From RGIG5299 sp045542315 (lineage in GTDB: Bacteria; Bacillota; Clostridia; Oscillospirales; RGIG5299): DNA of 7,673 bases. The stretch is from the NCBI GenBank assembly GCA_045542315.1, contig JAZQKU010000036.1, positions 1-7,673 of the forward strand. The letters are read 5' to 3'. The position numbers and the translations under genes were made by a program. The notes beneath the pieces were generated by a model that worked only from the letters and a program-made list of their open reading frames with translations, ran no database searches and was not told the DNA's origin. Below, one piece after another: positions 1 through 6,690 of this stretch. Within the stretch, counting starts at the first letter, position 1; each line of letters starts with the position of its first letter.

Positions 1-95
1 GTACCGCCGGTGCCCATAGTCATCATAGTTCCGCCGCAGGAAGCAAGCGAGAAGATGACTGCAACTGCCAATAATAAGGCGATAACTTTTTTCAT
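1..95 (-). CDS. Lipoprotein, N-terminal part (gene runs off the window start)
   Basis: Reading from the ATG at 95 gives a start MKKVIALLLAVAVIFS followed by LASC-GG. This is a lipoprotein signal peptide: two lysines, a hydrophobic core at residues 4-16, a lipobox L17-A18-S19-C20, then a Gly/Thr/Met-rich linker. A Shine-Dalgarno site AAAGGAG lies at the right distance upstream and a sigma-70-type promoter is at 128-156. The mature protein would be anchored by Cys20 to the outer face of the membrane. Signal peptides of this kind are common in clostridial solute-binding proteins of ABC or TRAP transporters, but only 31 residues are visible, so the function cannot be assigned. It lies downstream of the aconitase X operon and is separated from it by a terminator, so it is an independent unit. 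This start is too short to appear as a long ORF within the window. Confidence 0.85.
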   Translation of the reverse strand, partial: MKKVIALLLAVAVIFSLASCGGTMMTMGTGG

Positions 96-127
96 AATAA
101 TTCTCCTTTATTGAGATAATATTATAT

Positions 128-156
128 ATTATACAAAACATTTTTATATTTTGCAA
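128..156 (-). promoter_or_regulatory. Sigma-70-type promoter of the lipoprotein gene at 1-95
   Basis: On the minus strand a -35 box TTGCAA (156-151) and a -10 box TATAAT (133-128) are separated by exactly 17 bp. Transcription would start near 121, giving a leader of about 25 nt that contains the AAAGGAG ribosome-binding site before the ATG at 95. The surrounding 96-205 is very AT-rich and holds nothing else that I can recognise. Confidence 0.75.
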
Positions 157-202
157 GTAAAATTTGTTTTTTCTTTACAAATATCTTTAAAAATCGGCGT
201 TT

Positions 203-243
203 TTTGCAAAAAAATACTCTGCTTTTATAAAAGCAGAGTATTT
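203..243 (-). terminator. Rho-independent terminator of the aconitase X operon
   Basis: A perfect inverted repeat (212-227 with 228-243, core CTCTGCTTTT/AAAAGCAGAG) begins 10 bp after the small-subunit stop codon. On the minus-strand transcript it is followed by a U-run (A-run at 208-214 on the plus strand). The stem is AT-rich apart from its middle, so it may also work in the other direction, although no plus-strand gene is present to use it. Confidence 0.85.
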
Positions 244-253
244 AAATGAAATT

Positions 254-697
254 TTATTCAACGGTAACGGTGCCGTCTTCGGAAACGGTTATCTTCATTC
301 CGTCCTTAACGTAGGAAAGGAATTCCTCGCCGAGACAGTCGATGACCGGCATCGAGATATTTTCAACCCAGACGTCAGCCAAAACAGCGCCTGCCGCCGC
401 AAGAGAGTCAATATGGTTTGCAAAGAGCATGCAGGCGGGATTTTTCTCCATTGCGCAAGCGCAGTAAAGCACAAGACCGCCCGTGGTGGAGCCTATCGTC
501 TGCGGAAGACAAAGAGCCTTACCCAACATCGATTTTCCGTAAATATCCTTATTGCTCTGGTCGCCGCATTTTACTTCCTTGTCGCCGAACTGAAGCGCCA
601 TCTGGAATGAAGCGAGGGTATTGAAGCCCTCGGTGGTAACCAATGCTTCCGCAGTGACCTTTCCGGGAGTAACGACTCTGCCTTTAAACTGTTTCAT
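254..697 (-). CDS. Aconitase X small subunit (swivel domain)
   Basis: This 147-residue protein matches the small 'swivel' subunit of aconitase X (AcnX; AcnX_swivel/DUF126 family), which closes over the active site formed by the large subunit. The hallmark is the Ser/Gly loop IGSTTGG at residues 68-74. It corresponds to the RGS-SGS loop of the family, whose serine is thought to act as the catalytic base as in aconitase. The following part (PACMLFAN... then AAGAVLADVW) also fits the family. Length is normal for a separate subunit; other bacteria carry it fused to the large subunit. The ATG overlaps the stop of the large-subunit gene by one base (TAATG), and GGAGG lies about 9 nt upstream, so the two are translationally coupled. 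Known AcnX activities are cis-3-hydroxy-L-proline dehydratase (bacteria) and phosphomevalonate dehydratase (archaea); which substrate applies here is not visible. Confidence 0.9.
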   Translation of the reverse strand: MKQFKGRVVTPGKVTAEALVTTEGFNTLASFQMALQFGDKEVKCGDQSNKDIYGKSMLGKALCLPQTIGSTTGGLVLYCACAMEKNPACMLFANHIDSLAAAGAVLADVWVENISMPVIDCLGEEFLSYVKDGMKITVSEDGTVTVE

Positions 698-1965
698 TAT
701 CTTTTACCTCCGTTCGTAATAGCCTCAAGAATTTCGGCGTCTGTGTAATATCTTGCACTTGTGTAGGTGCGGAGCTTGTTTGAGGAGGTTATAACGGGCA
801 TAGTCTTGCATAGGGGGTTGTTCATATACATAAGAGGGCAGATATAGGAGGTGATAACGCCCGTCTTTTCAAGCCTTTTTGCATATTCCGTTTCGTTAAA
901 TGCCTTAAGCACCTTGGGAGCGGCGGTAAATACTGTGGGAATGACTACCTTTTTGCCTTGAAGCTTTTCTTCAAGCTTAACAGTCCAATCCTTTAATTGC
1001 TCGAGAGAAAGGTGAGGACAGCCTACAAAGCAAAGTTTGGGAGCGGCATCGGGATTTTTCCATATAACGGGATATTCATTCTTGACTCTTTCGAGCTCGG
1101 CGTCGTCTATAACGTATTCCTTTGCGCCCTCTGCGATGAGCTTTGCACCAAGCGAGACTGCCTCGGGAGTGAGGTTTTCAATGTGGTAAAGACCTACCGC
1201 GCCGTTTGAAGCGGTTGCGGCGCCGAAGTCCTTGAGGTATGCGCAGGCGGCATCGTTAAGCTCGGTACCTATCCATTTATCAAGACCCGAAACGTAAGGC
1301 ACGTCCTCCATTACCTTCATACCGATAGCCGAGCCAAGAAGCTGCGCCTCGGGCTTTTTGGTGGTATTTATCTTAACGGTCCAGGTGGCTTTTCTTCCCT
1401 CGTCGGTAAGAAGCCCGAAATAAGGAACGTAGCCCACGATAGAGCCCATAATATCGATAATACCGGAGTTTCTGTTGCATCTTGCGCCAAGCACGGAATT
1501 TGCGTAAACGACCGCACTCGATTCCGCCCACGAGAGAACCTCGCCCTTCTGAGGCTTGTTTCCGACCTCGTCCATATAGCAGGTGCAGGTAAAGGAATCG
1601 TCATCTATAAGTCCTAACTTTTCAAGCTGGTCCTCGTAAAATCCCTGCTTGGTGTACATGAATTTGTTAAAGACCAGATTCTGAAGAAAATTTGCGGGAA
1701 CGTTTTTGTCGAGGGGACGGGGGTCGACCGAAAATTTCTGACCGCTCATAACTCCCGCGTCGAGGAGCTTTTGCATAAGGTCGTAAACGGGTGACATGAC
1801 CTTAAGACCGAAAGATGTAACGAGATGGTTGTATTTCGAGGTGATAGGCACGAGCTTTTCTGCCTCAAAGGCGTCACCGTACATAACGAGGGTCTTCATG
1901 ACCTTTGCAAGAGTTTCGCCCTTTTCGCCGTCTAAAACAGCCTGCTGTTCTTTAGTAAGAATCAT
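697..1965 (-). CDS. Aconitase X catalytic large subunit
   Basis: This 422-residue protein belongs to the AcnX catalytic family (PF04412, formerly DUF521), hydro-lyases using an iron or Fe-S centre. Recognisable blocks are TCTCY (126-130), the signature SWAESSAVVYANSVLGAR with NRNSG (145-168), the FVGCPHLSLEQ block (313-323), a CP pair at 376-377, and a C-terminal PVITSSNKLRTYTSARYY (390-407). Cys127, Cys316 and Cys376 are candidate metal ligands. As I recall the family, TCTPY and GARTNR are the usual forms; here they read TCTCY and GARCNR, which adds two cysteines. The start at 1965 is supported by AAGGAG nine bases upstream, 15 bp after the stop of the flavoenzyme gene. It forms a heterodimer with the small subunit encoded immediately downstream. 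Family assignment is firm; the substrate (hydroxyproline, phosphomevalonate or another 3-hydroxy acid) is unknown. Confidence 0.92.
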   Translation of the reverse strand: MILTKEQQAVLDGEKGETLAKVMKTLVMYGDAFEAEKLVPITSKYNHLVTSFGLKVMSPVYDLMQKLLDAGVMSGQKFSVDPRPLDKNVPANFLQNLVFNKFMYTKQGFYEDQLEKLGLIDDDSFTCTCYMDEVGNKPQKGEVLSWAESSAVVYANSVLGARCNRNSGIIDIMGSIVGYVPYFGLLTDEGRKATWTVKINTTKKPEAQLLGSAIGMKVMEDVPYVSGLDKWIGTELNDAACAYLKDFGAATASNGAVGLYHIENLTPEAVSLGAKLIAEGAKEYVIDDAELERVKNEYPVIWKNPDAAPKLCFVGCPHLSLEQLKDWTVKLEEKLQGKKVVIPTVFTAAPKVLKAFNETEYAKRLEKTGVITSYICPLMYMNNPLCKTMPVITSSNKLRTYTSARYYTDAEILEAITNGGKR

Positions 1966-1980
1966 AGTTATTTCTCCTTA

Positions 1981-4050
1981 TCAAAGCTTCATTGCAACGT
2001 CCCAGGCTCCCCAAATAACGGAACGGAGATTTCCGACCTTAAGAGCGTCGCCTATGACGTGAATATTTTTACCCTTAACGGCAAGAGGCGCGGGATTGTA
2101 TCCTACCGAGAGAACGACAGAGTCGGCTTCGACCTCAAAGGTCTTACCCTCTTTGTCTCTTAAAATAACCTTGCCGTCAGCAATTTCCGAAAGACCGGTT
2201 TCAAGATAAACGGGCACACCGTTTGTTTTAAAGAAATCACGGAGATAGCTGGTGTTTGCCAAGCAAATGCCGGGTGTGGTAATGAGGTCGTCCTGCATCT
2301 CGACCACAGAAGGCTTTTTGCCGCTTAAATAAAGCTCGTAGGCAATTTCACAGCCGGTAAGACCGCCGCCTATAACAACGACCTTCTCTCCGACCTCCTT
2401 CTTTCCGAGGAGGAAATCAATAGCCTCGATCGCCTTTTCGGCACCCTTAACGGGAATTCTCTTTGCCTTTGCGCCGGTTGCGATAATGATCTCGTCGGCA
2501 TCAAGCGTTGAAACGTCCGATACCTCGGTGTTCATTTTTACCTCGATGGGATATTTTGCGATCTCGCGGTTATACCACGCGATAAGATCGCGGTCCTTTT
2601 CCTTAAAGGAGGGAGCCGCCGCTGCTATAAATACACCGCCCAATTTATCGGTCTTTTCGTAAAGAGTAACGCTGTGACCTCTCTTTGCCGATACGATAGC
2701 GGCTTCCATACCGCCGATACCGCCGCCGATAACAGCTATCTTCTTTGCTTTCTTTGCGGGGATTATCTTATATTTCTCCGACTGCATCGTTTTCGGGTTA
2801 AGAGCACATCTTGCAAGACCCATAGTGTCCTTGAGGTCCTGGGTATTTGCGTGACCCTTTGAAGAGGAGAAGTTGAAGCAACCTGCGTGACAGCAGATGC
2901 AGGGCTTTATATCCTCGATCCTGTCCTCTATGAGCTTGGTTATCCATTCGGGATCGGTAAGGAACTGACGTGCAACGCCCACGGCGTCGATCTTTCCGTC
3001 CGCAACCGCCTTTGCACCGACCTCGGCGTCCATTCTTCCTGCGCATACGACGGGGATGTTTACAAACTTCTTGATGTGAGCAACGTCGTCAAGGTTGCAG
3101 TTTTCGGGCATATACATAGGGGGATGTGCCCAATACCACGAGTCGTAGGTGCCGTTATCGGCGTTTAACATATCGTAGCCGGCCTCTTCAAGATATTTTG
3201 CGGCCTTTTCCGATTCCTCCATGCCTCTGCCGACCTCAACGTAATCCTCGCCGGGCATTGCGCCCTCGCAAAAGCCCTTGAGCTTCGATTCAACGGAATA
3301 ACGGAGCGAAACGGGGAAGTCCTCTCCGCAGGAGTCTTTAATAGCCTTTACTATCTCGGTTGCGAAGCGGTAGCGGTTTTCAAAGCTGCCGCCGTAATCG
3401 TCGGTACGCTTATTGAAAAATTCAATGGCAAACTGATCGAGCAAATAGCCCTCGTGCACAGCGTGAACCTCAACGCCGTCAACGCCTGCGTCCTTGCAGA
3501 GCTTTGCGGTCTTTGCAAATGCCTCTATTATCTCGTGGATCTGCTCAAGAGTCATCTCGGGGCAGATGATATCGTGCGCCCAACGTGAGGGCTGCTCCGA
3601 GGGGCTTGCAAGCTCGTGAGAGGTGTCGATTACGGGCTTTATCAAAGCACGTGTGAATTTATTTTTGTGTAAAGGAGCAACGAGCTCGGTGATGGCCCAT
3701 GAGCGGCCCATACCTGCGGTAAGCTGAATGAAAAGCTTTGCGCCTGTCTTATGGATCTCGTCCATAAACTCCTTAAGCTCGTTAAACATTTTGGGATTCT
3801 GCCAAAGCCACTTACCCCAGAAGGTGTCGCGAAGGGGTGCAATTCCGGGAATGATAAGACCTACGTTGTTGTTTGCTCTTTCAAGGAAAAGCTTTGCAGC
3901 CTCCTTGTCAAAATGGCATCCGCCAAGCTCGAACCAGCCGAAAAGCGAGGTACCGCCCATAGGACACATAACGATACGGTTTTTGATTTCCACGTTACCT
4001 ATCTTCCAGGGAGTAAACAGCGCTTCGTACTTTTTGTCAACAGTTTCCAT
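1981..4050 (-). CDS. NADH:flavin oxidoreductase, enoate reductase / 2,4-dienoyl-CoA reductase type
   Basis: A 689-residue, full-length three-part enzyme. Residues 8-370 form an Old Yellow Enzyme TIM barrel that would bind FMN, with the family block HAVHEGYLLDQF (196-207, likely proton donor Tyr202), YGGSFENRYRF (219-229) and the phosphate-binding AGRM (337-340) and GVARQFLTDP (358-367). A [4Fe-4S] motif follows: Cys384, Cys387, Cys391 and Cys415. The C-terminal half has an FAD-type Rossmann motif IAVIGGGIGG (438-447), a second dinucleotide motif VVVIGGGLTG (557-566) for NAD(P)H, and a terminal HVIGDA (664-669). Relatives include clostridial 2-enoate reductase, FadH and the bile-acid enzymes BaiCD/BaiH; they pass electrons NAD(P)H to FAD to Fe-S to FMN and reduce an activated C=C bond. 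It is the first gene of the operon with aconitase X, so the substrate may be the enoate made by that dehydratase (inference). ATG at 4050 follows GAAAGGAA. Confidence 0.9.
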   Translation of the reverse strand: METVDKKYEALFTPWKIGNVEIKNRIVMCPMGGTSLFGWFELGGCHFDKEAAKLFLERANNNVGLIIPGIAPLRDTFWGKWLWQNPKMFNELKEFMDEIHKTGAKLFIQLTAGMGRSWAITELVAPLHKNKFTRALIKPVIDTSHELASPSEQPSRWAHDIICPEMTLEQIHEIIEAFAKTAKLCKDAGVDGVEVHAVHEGYLLDQFAIEFFNKRTDDYGGSFENRYRFATEIVKAIKDSCGEDFPVSLRYSVESKLKGFCEGAMPGEDYVEVGRGMEESEKAAKYLEEAGYDMLNADNGTYDSWYWAHPPMYMPENCNLDDVAHIKKFVNIPVVCAGRMDAEVGAKAVADGKIDAVGVARQFLTDPEWITKLIEDRIEDIKPCICCHAGCFNFSSSKGHANTQDLKDTMGLARCALNPKTMQSEKYKIIPAKKAKKIAVIGGGIGGMEAAIVSAKRGHSVTLYEKTDKLGGVFIAAAAPSFKEKDRDLIAWYNREIAKYPIEVKMNTEVSDVSTLDADEIIIATGAKAKRIPVKGAEKAIEAIDFLLGKKEVGEKVVVIGGGLTGCEIAYELYLSGKKPSVVEMQDDLITTPGICLANTSYLRDFFKTNGVPVYLETGLSEIADGKVILRDKEGKTFEVEADSVVLSVGYNPAPLAVKGKNIHVIGDALKVGNLRSVIWGAWDVAMKL

Positions 4051-4080
4051 AGTTTACGTTCCTTTCAAAATTATAATTAT

Positions 4081-4109
4081 ATTATACAATAAAACAAAAA
4101 ATATGTAAA
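4081..4109 (-). promoter_or_regulatory. Sigma-70-type promoter of the enoate reductase / aconitase X operon
   Basis: On the minus strand a -35 box TTTACA (4109-4104), a 17-bp spacer and a perfect -10 box TATAAT (4086-4081). Transcription would start near 4074, leaving a leader of about 24 nt with the ribosome-binding site at about 4067-4060. The leader is too short for a riboswitch. The -35 box lies directly at the end of the U-tract of the preceding terminator. Confidence 0.8.
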
Positions 4110-4144
4110 GAAGAAAATTCCCCGTGAAAAAAAATCACGGGGAA
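4110..4144 (-). terminator. Rho-independent terminator of the hydrolase-lipoprotein operon
   Basis: A perfect 10-bp stem TTCCCCGTGA/TCACGGGGAA (4118-4127 with 4135-4144) with a loop of seven A (seven U in the transcript), eight bases after the stop of the lipoprotein gene. On the minus strand it is followed by TTTTCTTCTTT. This closes the upstream operon just before the promoter of the next one. Confidence 0.9.
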
Positions 4145-4151
4145 GGTGAAA

Positions 4152-4541
4152 TTATTGCTTTTCAAGAACGTAGGTTTCAAAGGTTGATGAGGTGGTGATG
4201 GTCTTATCCTTCGCGTTGTAAATAAGCACCCTGAATGCAAGAGTACCGCTTCCGCTGTCAACCCAGCTGACGTTATACTTTACGGTAGAATCGTCCTCAT
4301 CATCGTCCTCGACCTCGGTCATACTACCCTCGTGGTTCGTGGTGTTGCCATTGTAGGTGTCGGTGTAAACACAGGTTATTTTCTCACCCTCAACAGTAAA
4401 GGTAAAGTCGGCGTATCCCTTGGAAACGTGATAACTGCCGTCGATCGTTTCATCTCCGCCAAAATTACCGGAGCAAGAAGCGAAAAGGACGAAAATGCAG
4501 ATAAAAGCCGCCAAAAGTGACAAAATTCTTTTGATTTTCAT
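4152..4541 (-). CDS. Small lipoprotein of unknown function
   Basis: A 129-residue protein with a lipoprotein signal: basic start MKIKR, hydrophobic core at 7-20, and FASC at 20-23 so that Cys23 would be lipidated (Phe at the -3 position is less usual than Leu). The mature part is about 106 residues, rich in Thr, Ser and Tyr with alternating polar/hydrophobic stretches (for example YADFTFTVEGEKITCVY and TLAFRVLIYN). This suggests a small beta-sandwich or lipocalin-like fold. A very acidic loop EVEDDDEDD (76-84) sits in the middle and could bind a cation. One further cysteine, Cys57, is present. I do not recognise a named family. It is the last gene of the four-gene operon, 20 bp after the TIM-barrel gene, with a good AAAGGAG site before the ATG at 4541. 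Confidence 0.8.
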   Translation of the reverse strand: MKIKRILSLLAAFICIFVLFASCSGNFGGDETIDGSYHVSKGYADFTFTVEGEKITCVYTDTYNGNTTNHEGSMTEVEDDDEDDSTVKYNVSWVDSGSGTLAFRVLIYNAKDKTITTSSTFETYVLEKQ

Positions 4542-4561
4542 ATATATTTCTCCTTTAAAAA

Positions 4562-5488
4562 TTATTTTTCAATTTGCTCGCGAAAGGCTTTTCCAATGCC
4601 GTAAATATATTCAAGCGCGGTAAAAAGCATATCCTCGCCGACAGAAAGCGCCGCCTCGGCCTGCCTGAAGGTCTCAAAGCTTAAGTCGCCGTCATATCCC
4701 GCGGCGCGAAGCGATTCTGTGAAATGCGTCCAGTTTATCTTGCCCGCCATAGGCGCAAGATGCGCGTCGGAGTTTCCGTCATTGTCGTGTATGTGCAAGC
4801 ATTTTATTCTCTTTCCGAGCAGGGGCACAAAGCTTCTGAAGTCCTTGCGAAGAAGCCTCATATGTCCCGTGTCTATGCAAAATCCGAAGACCTCTTTTCC
4901 CGCCTTTTCGTTAAGGGAATCAATGTAAAAAACGGCTTCTTCGGGGTTGGCGCAAAAGCCCTCGACAACCGGACCGCCGCCCGACGTAAAGAGGTTTTCA
5001 AGACAAACGGTAACGTCACACTCAAGCAAGGTGGGGATAAGTGATTCGTAAAGCTTGAAATTGAGTGCCTTTATTGATTCCGAGGTGTTAATGTTATCGT
5101 TTAAGGCAAGAGATATTCCGTGAATAACGAGCCTTTTACAGCCTACTCTGTCGCAAAGCCTGATAACGCCCTTATAGATACCGATCATATCGTCAAGCAT
5201 ATCGCCTCCCGCAACGTAAGCGGGGAAGGGAGCGTGTGCCTGCGATATCACAAGACCGTTACCGAATATCTCATCAAGCTCGGGCTTGAAATAGTTATAG
5301 ATCTCATCGGTACTGCGCAAGAAGATATTTTCCTTTCTCGCCTTACCGTCGGTTATCACCGAAAAAGGACAGGCGTGGTCGGGACCGTTCCAGTCAATTC
5401 CCGAAAATCCCGCCTTGGCAATAAGAGAATAGCATTTTTTTGCGCCGATATTTTCAATTATACCGCCGCTCTGAACAGAGATGTTCAT
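4562..5488 (-). CDS. Sugar phosphate isomerase/epimerase-like TIM barrel
   Basis: A 308-residue protein of the xylose-isomerase-like TIM-barrel family (AP endonuclease 2 fold; IolE/IolI/hydroxypyruvate isomerase/tagatose epimerase relatives). Metal-site residues expected of the family are all present: QAH (83-85), LEN with Glu164, IDTGH with Asp206 and His209, LHIHDNDG with His232/His234, and SFETF with Glu272. GKINW (249-253) is also typical. The product is therefore likely an active cytosolic metal-dependent sugar or sugar-acid isomerase/epimerase; the substrate cannot be read from the sequence. I place the start at the ATG at 5488, because AAGGAG (5502-5497) lies 8 nt before it. An upstream in-frame TTG at 5515 would put that ribosome-binding site inside the gene. 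The start is 4 nt after the stop of the DUF2809 gene, so the two are probably translationally coupled. Confidence 0.87.
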   Translation of the reverse strand: MNISVQSGGIIENIGAKKCYSLIAKAGFSGIDWNGPDHACPFSVITDGKARKENIFLRSTDEIYNYFKPELDEIFGNGLVISQAHAPFPAYVAGGDMLDDMIGIYKGVIRLCDRVGCKRLVIHGISLALNDNINTSESIKALNFKLYESLIPTLLECDVTVCLENLFTSGGGPVVEGFCANPEEAVFYIDSLNEKAGKEVFGFCIDTGHMRLLRKDFRSFVPLLGKRIKCLHIHDNDGNSDAHLAPMAGKINWTHFTESLRAAGYDGDLSFETFRQAEAALSVGEDMLFTALEYIYGIGKAFREQIEK

Positions 5489-5492
5489 AAAG

Positions 5493-5876
5493 TCAACTCC
5501 TTGAAAAACGGTCAATGACCGCAGTTATGGCAAAGAATACGGCAGAGCCCACCGCATAGCAGATTATATCGATAAATGAGAAGCTTCTTCCCAAAAGCGT
5601 TGAGAAAAAAGCGCTTTCGTGAAGCCCTAAAAGCTTCGCATAGTCAAAATACTGAAGCACCTCTACCGCCGTTGCAAAAAGAAAAACGTAAAAGGGAAGA
5701 AGCACAACACCCTTTGGAAAAAATATTCTCAAAAACGCGCAGATAAGCACGGTCACGAGGGCGTCGCCCAAATATGGACGGACGAAAGCGTCCTTTACAA
5801 AAAGCGCGATCATTACCTCGATAACAAAGACCGCAATAAAAAAGACTGCGTAAAATAATCGTCTGTTTTTTATCAT
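5493..5876 (-). CDS. DUF2809 family integral membrane protein
   Basis: A 127-residue polytopic membrane protein. Four hydrophobic segments are visible at about residues 7-27, 38-53, 57-76 and 102-121. Polar conserved-looking spots lie at their edges: FVRPYLGDAL (31-40), EVLQYFDY (72-79) and LGRSFSFIDIICYAVG (95-110). This pattern (VRPYxGD between helices 1 and 2, a central E-x-x-Q, and a D-x-x-x-Y-x-x-G in the last helix) matches the DUF2809 family of uncharacterised bacterial membrane proteins. No biochemical role is known to me. The ribosome-binding site is weak (GGCGG about 9 nt before the ATG). The gene starts 13 bp after the hydrolase stop, so translation may depend on ribosomes from that gene. 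Its own stop lies between the ribosome-binding site and start of the TIM-barrel gene. Confidence 0.82.
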   Translation of the reverse strand: MIKNRRLFYAVFFIAVFVIEVMIALFVKDAFVRPYLGDALVTVLICAFLRIFFPKGVVLLPFYVFLFATAVEVLQYFDYAKLLGLHESAFFSTLLGRSFSFIDIICYAVGSAVFFAITAVIDRFSRS

Positions 5877-5889
5877 AAAGTAACCGCCG

Positions 5890-6618
5890 TTATAAAATGA
5901 ATTCCGAGAAAGTACTTTTTAAGATGTCAAAATCGGCTTGTGGATAGTAAAAATGTCCCGAGCCCTCAAGAAAAGAAGCATTGAAATTGTTGTTTTTTAC
6001 AAGCAACTCAAATGACCTTTTTGAAACTGTTTCGTCGTTTAACGACTGAAAAACCTTGCAATTTACCTTGATAAGCGGCAAAATTTTTCTTACCTTGCGG
6101 ATTTTTGCAAAAAGCTCTGCAAATCTCGGAATCCAACCGAGATAATGCAGCGGGTTTTTGCTGTCTTTAATTCCGTAACAACGCTTTGCTGCCTTTAACT
6201 CATCGCTTTTTGATTCCTTACCAAGATATATCTTAATCGAATTTAAAAACAGCCTTGGCTTTAATGAAATTTTAAGAGGAACGGCAAGCAAAAGCATTTT
6301 TGAAATTTTTTGAAAATCAGCGGTTTTATCAAGAGCAAGCAGGCAACCGAGCGAATGGGCAACAATGCAAATTTCGCTGTGGTTTTTTGCTAACTCCTCC
6401 AAGGCGCCTTCAACTTGTACTTCCCATTTTTTCATTGAGGTGTGTGAGAAGTCTGCGGCGCTCTTGCCGTGACCGTCTAGTAAAATATTGTAAACCGAGA
6501 TGCTGTTCGGGACAAGCGAAACAAATTCTTCAAAATGATTTGGGGTGCCCAAAATGCCGTGAATAAAAAGAATTGCTTTTGTTGCATTTTCTGAAATTCT
6601 CTTATATTCTTCGTGCAT
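5890..6618 (-). CDS. Alpha/beta hydrolase (esterase/lipase-like)
   Basis: A 242-residue single-domain serine hydrolase of the alpha/beta fold. The oxyanion-hole HG is in LFIHGILGTP (17-26), the nucleophile elbow is AHSLG with Ser89, and the remaining triad members are probably Asp195 (SLNDETV) and His222 (GSGHFYY). LLDGHGKS (46-53) is the usual loop after strand 4. Length and order fit the serine aminopeptidase S33 / monoacylglycerol lipase / Est30-like carboxylesterases. There is no signal peptide, so it acts in the cytosol, on an unknown ester, thioester or amide. The elbow begins with Ala instead of the commoner Gly, which is tolerated in the family. It is the first gene of the operon, preceded by GGGCGG 8 nt before the ATG and by the promoter at 6641-6669. 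It is more AT-rich and lysine-rich than the genes downstream. Confidence 0.88.
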   Translation of the reverse strand: MHEEYKRISENATKAILFIHGILGTPNHFEEFVSLVPNSISVYNILLDGHGKSAADFSHTSMKKWEVQVEGALEELAKNHSEICIVAHSLGCLLALDKTADFQKISKMLLLAVPLKISLKPRLFLNSIKIYLGKESKSDELKAAKRCYGIKDSKNPLHYLGWIPRFAELFAKIRKVRKILPLIKVNCKVFQSLNDETVSKRSFELLVKNNNFNASFLEGSGHFYYPQADFDILKSTFSEFIL

Positions 6619-6625
6619 TTAAAAC

Positions 6626-6687
6626 ACCGCCCTTTTTATTATTTTAACATAAATTAAAAGTATGTGCAAGTATAAAAAAGAATAAAA
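6626..6687. repeat. Direct repeat, copy A (promoter and ribosome-binding-site part)
   Basis: This 62-bp block is identical to 7050-7111 except for two one-base homopolymer length changes (5 versus 6 T near the left end; 6 versus 5 A near the right end). It contains the complete promoter and the GGGCGG ribosome-binding site. The hairpin block at 6691-6734 belongs to the same repeat. Confidence 0.95.
6641..6669 (-). promoter_or_regulatory. Promoter of the hydrolase operon (repeat copy A)
   Basis: Minus-strand -35 TTGCAC (6669-6664), 17-bp spacer, -10 TAAAAT (6646-6641) preceded by TGT, an extended -10 element. The start of transcription would be near 6634, giving a leader of only about 16 nt whose beginning holds the GGGCGG ribosome-binding site. 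The same promoter occurs at 7066-7094. Confidence 0.75.
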
Positions 6688-6690
6688 CCG

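Noticed and set aside
1981..4050. Naming the flavoenzyme BaiCD, BaiH or FadH
   Set aside because: The domain order is shared, but no other bile-acid or beta-oxidation genes are nearby and the Fe-S spacing differs, so only the family is given.
4051..4080. Riboswitch or leader RNA before the flavoenzyme gene
   Set aside because: The inferred leader is only about 24 nt, too short for a structured element.
3728..4108. Plus-strand open frames of 113-126 codons over the start of the flavoenzyme gene
   Set aside because: They are antisense to a clearly conserved protein, show no family features, and arise from the codon bias of the true gene.
5489..5515. TTG start giving nine extra residues on the TIM-barrel protein
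   Set aside because: The AAGGAG site at 5502-5497 points to the ATG at 5488, and the extension would overlap the end of the upstream gene.
5120..5518. Plus-strand open frame of 132 codons
   Set aside because: It is antisense to the TIM-barrel gene, whose metal-binding motifs are all intact.
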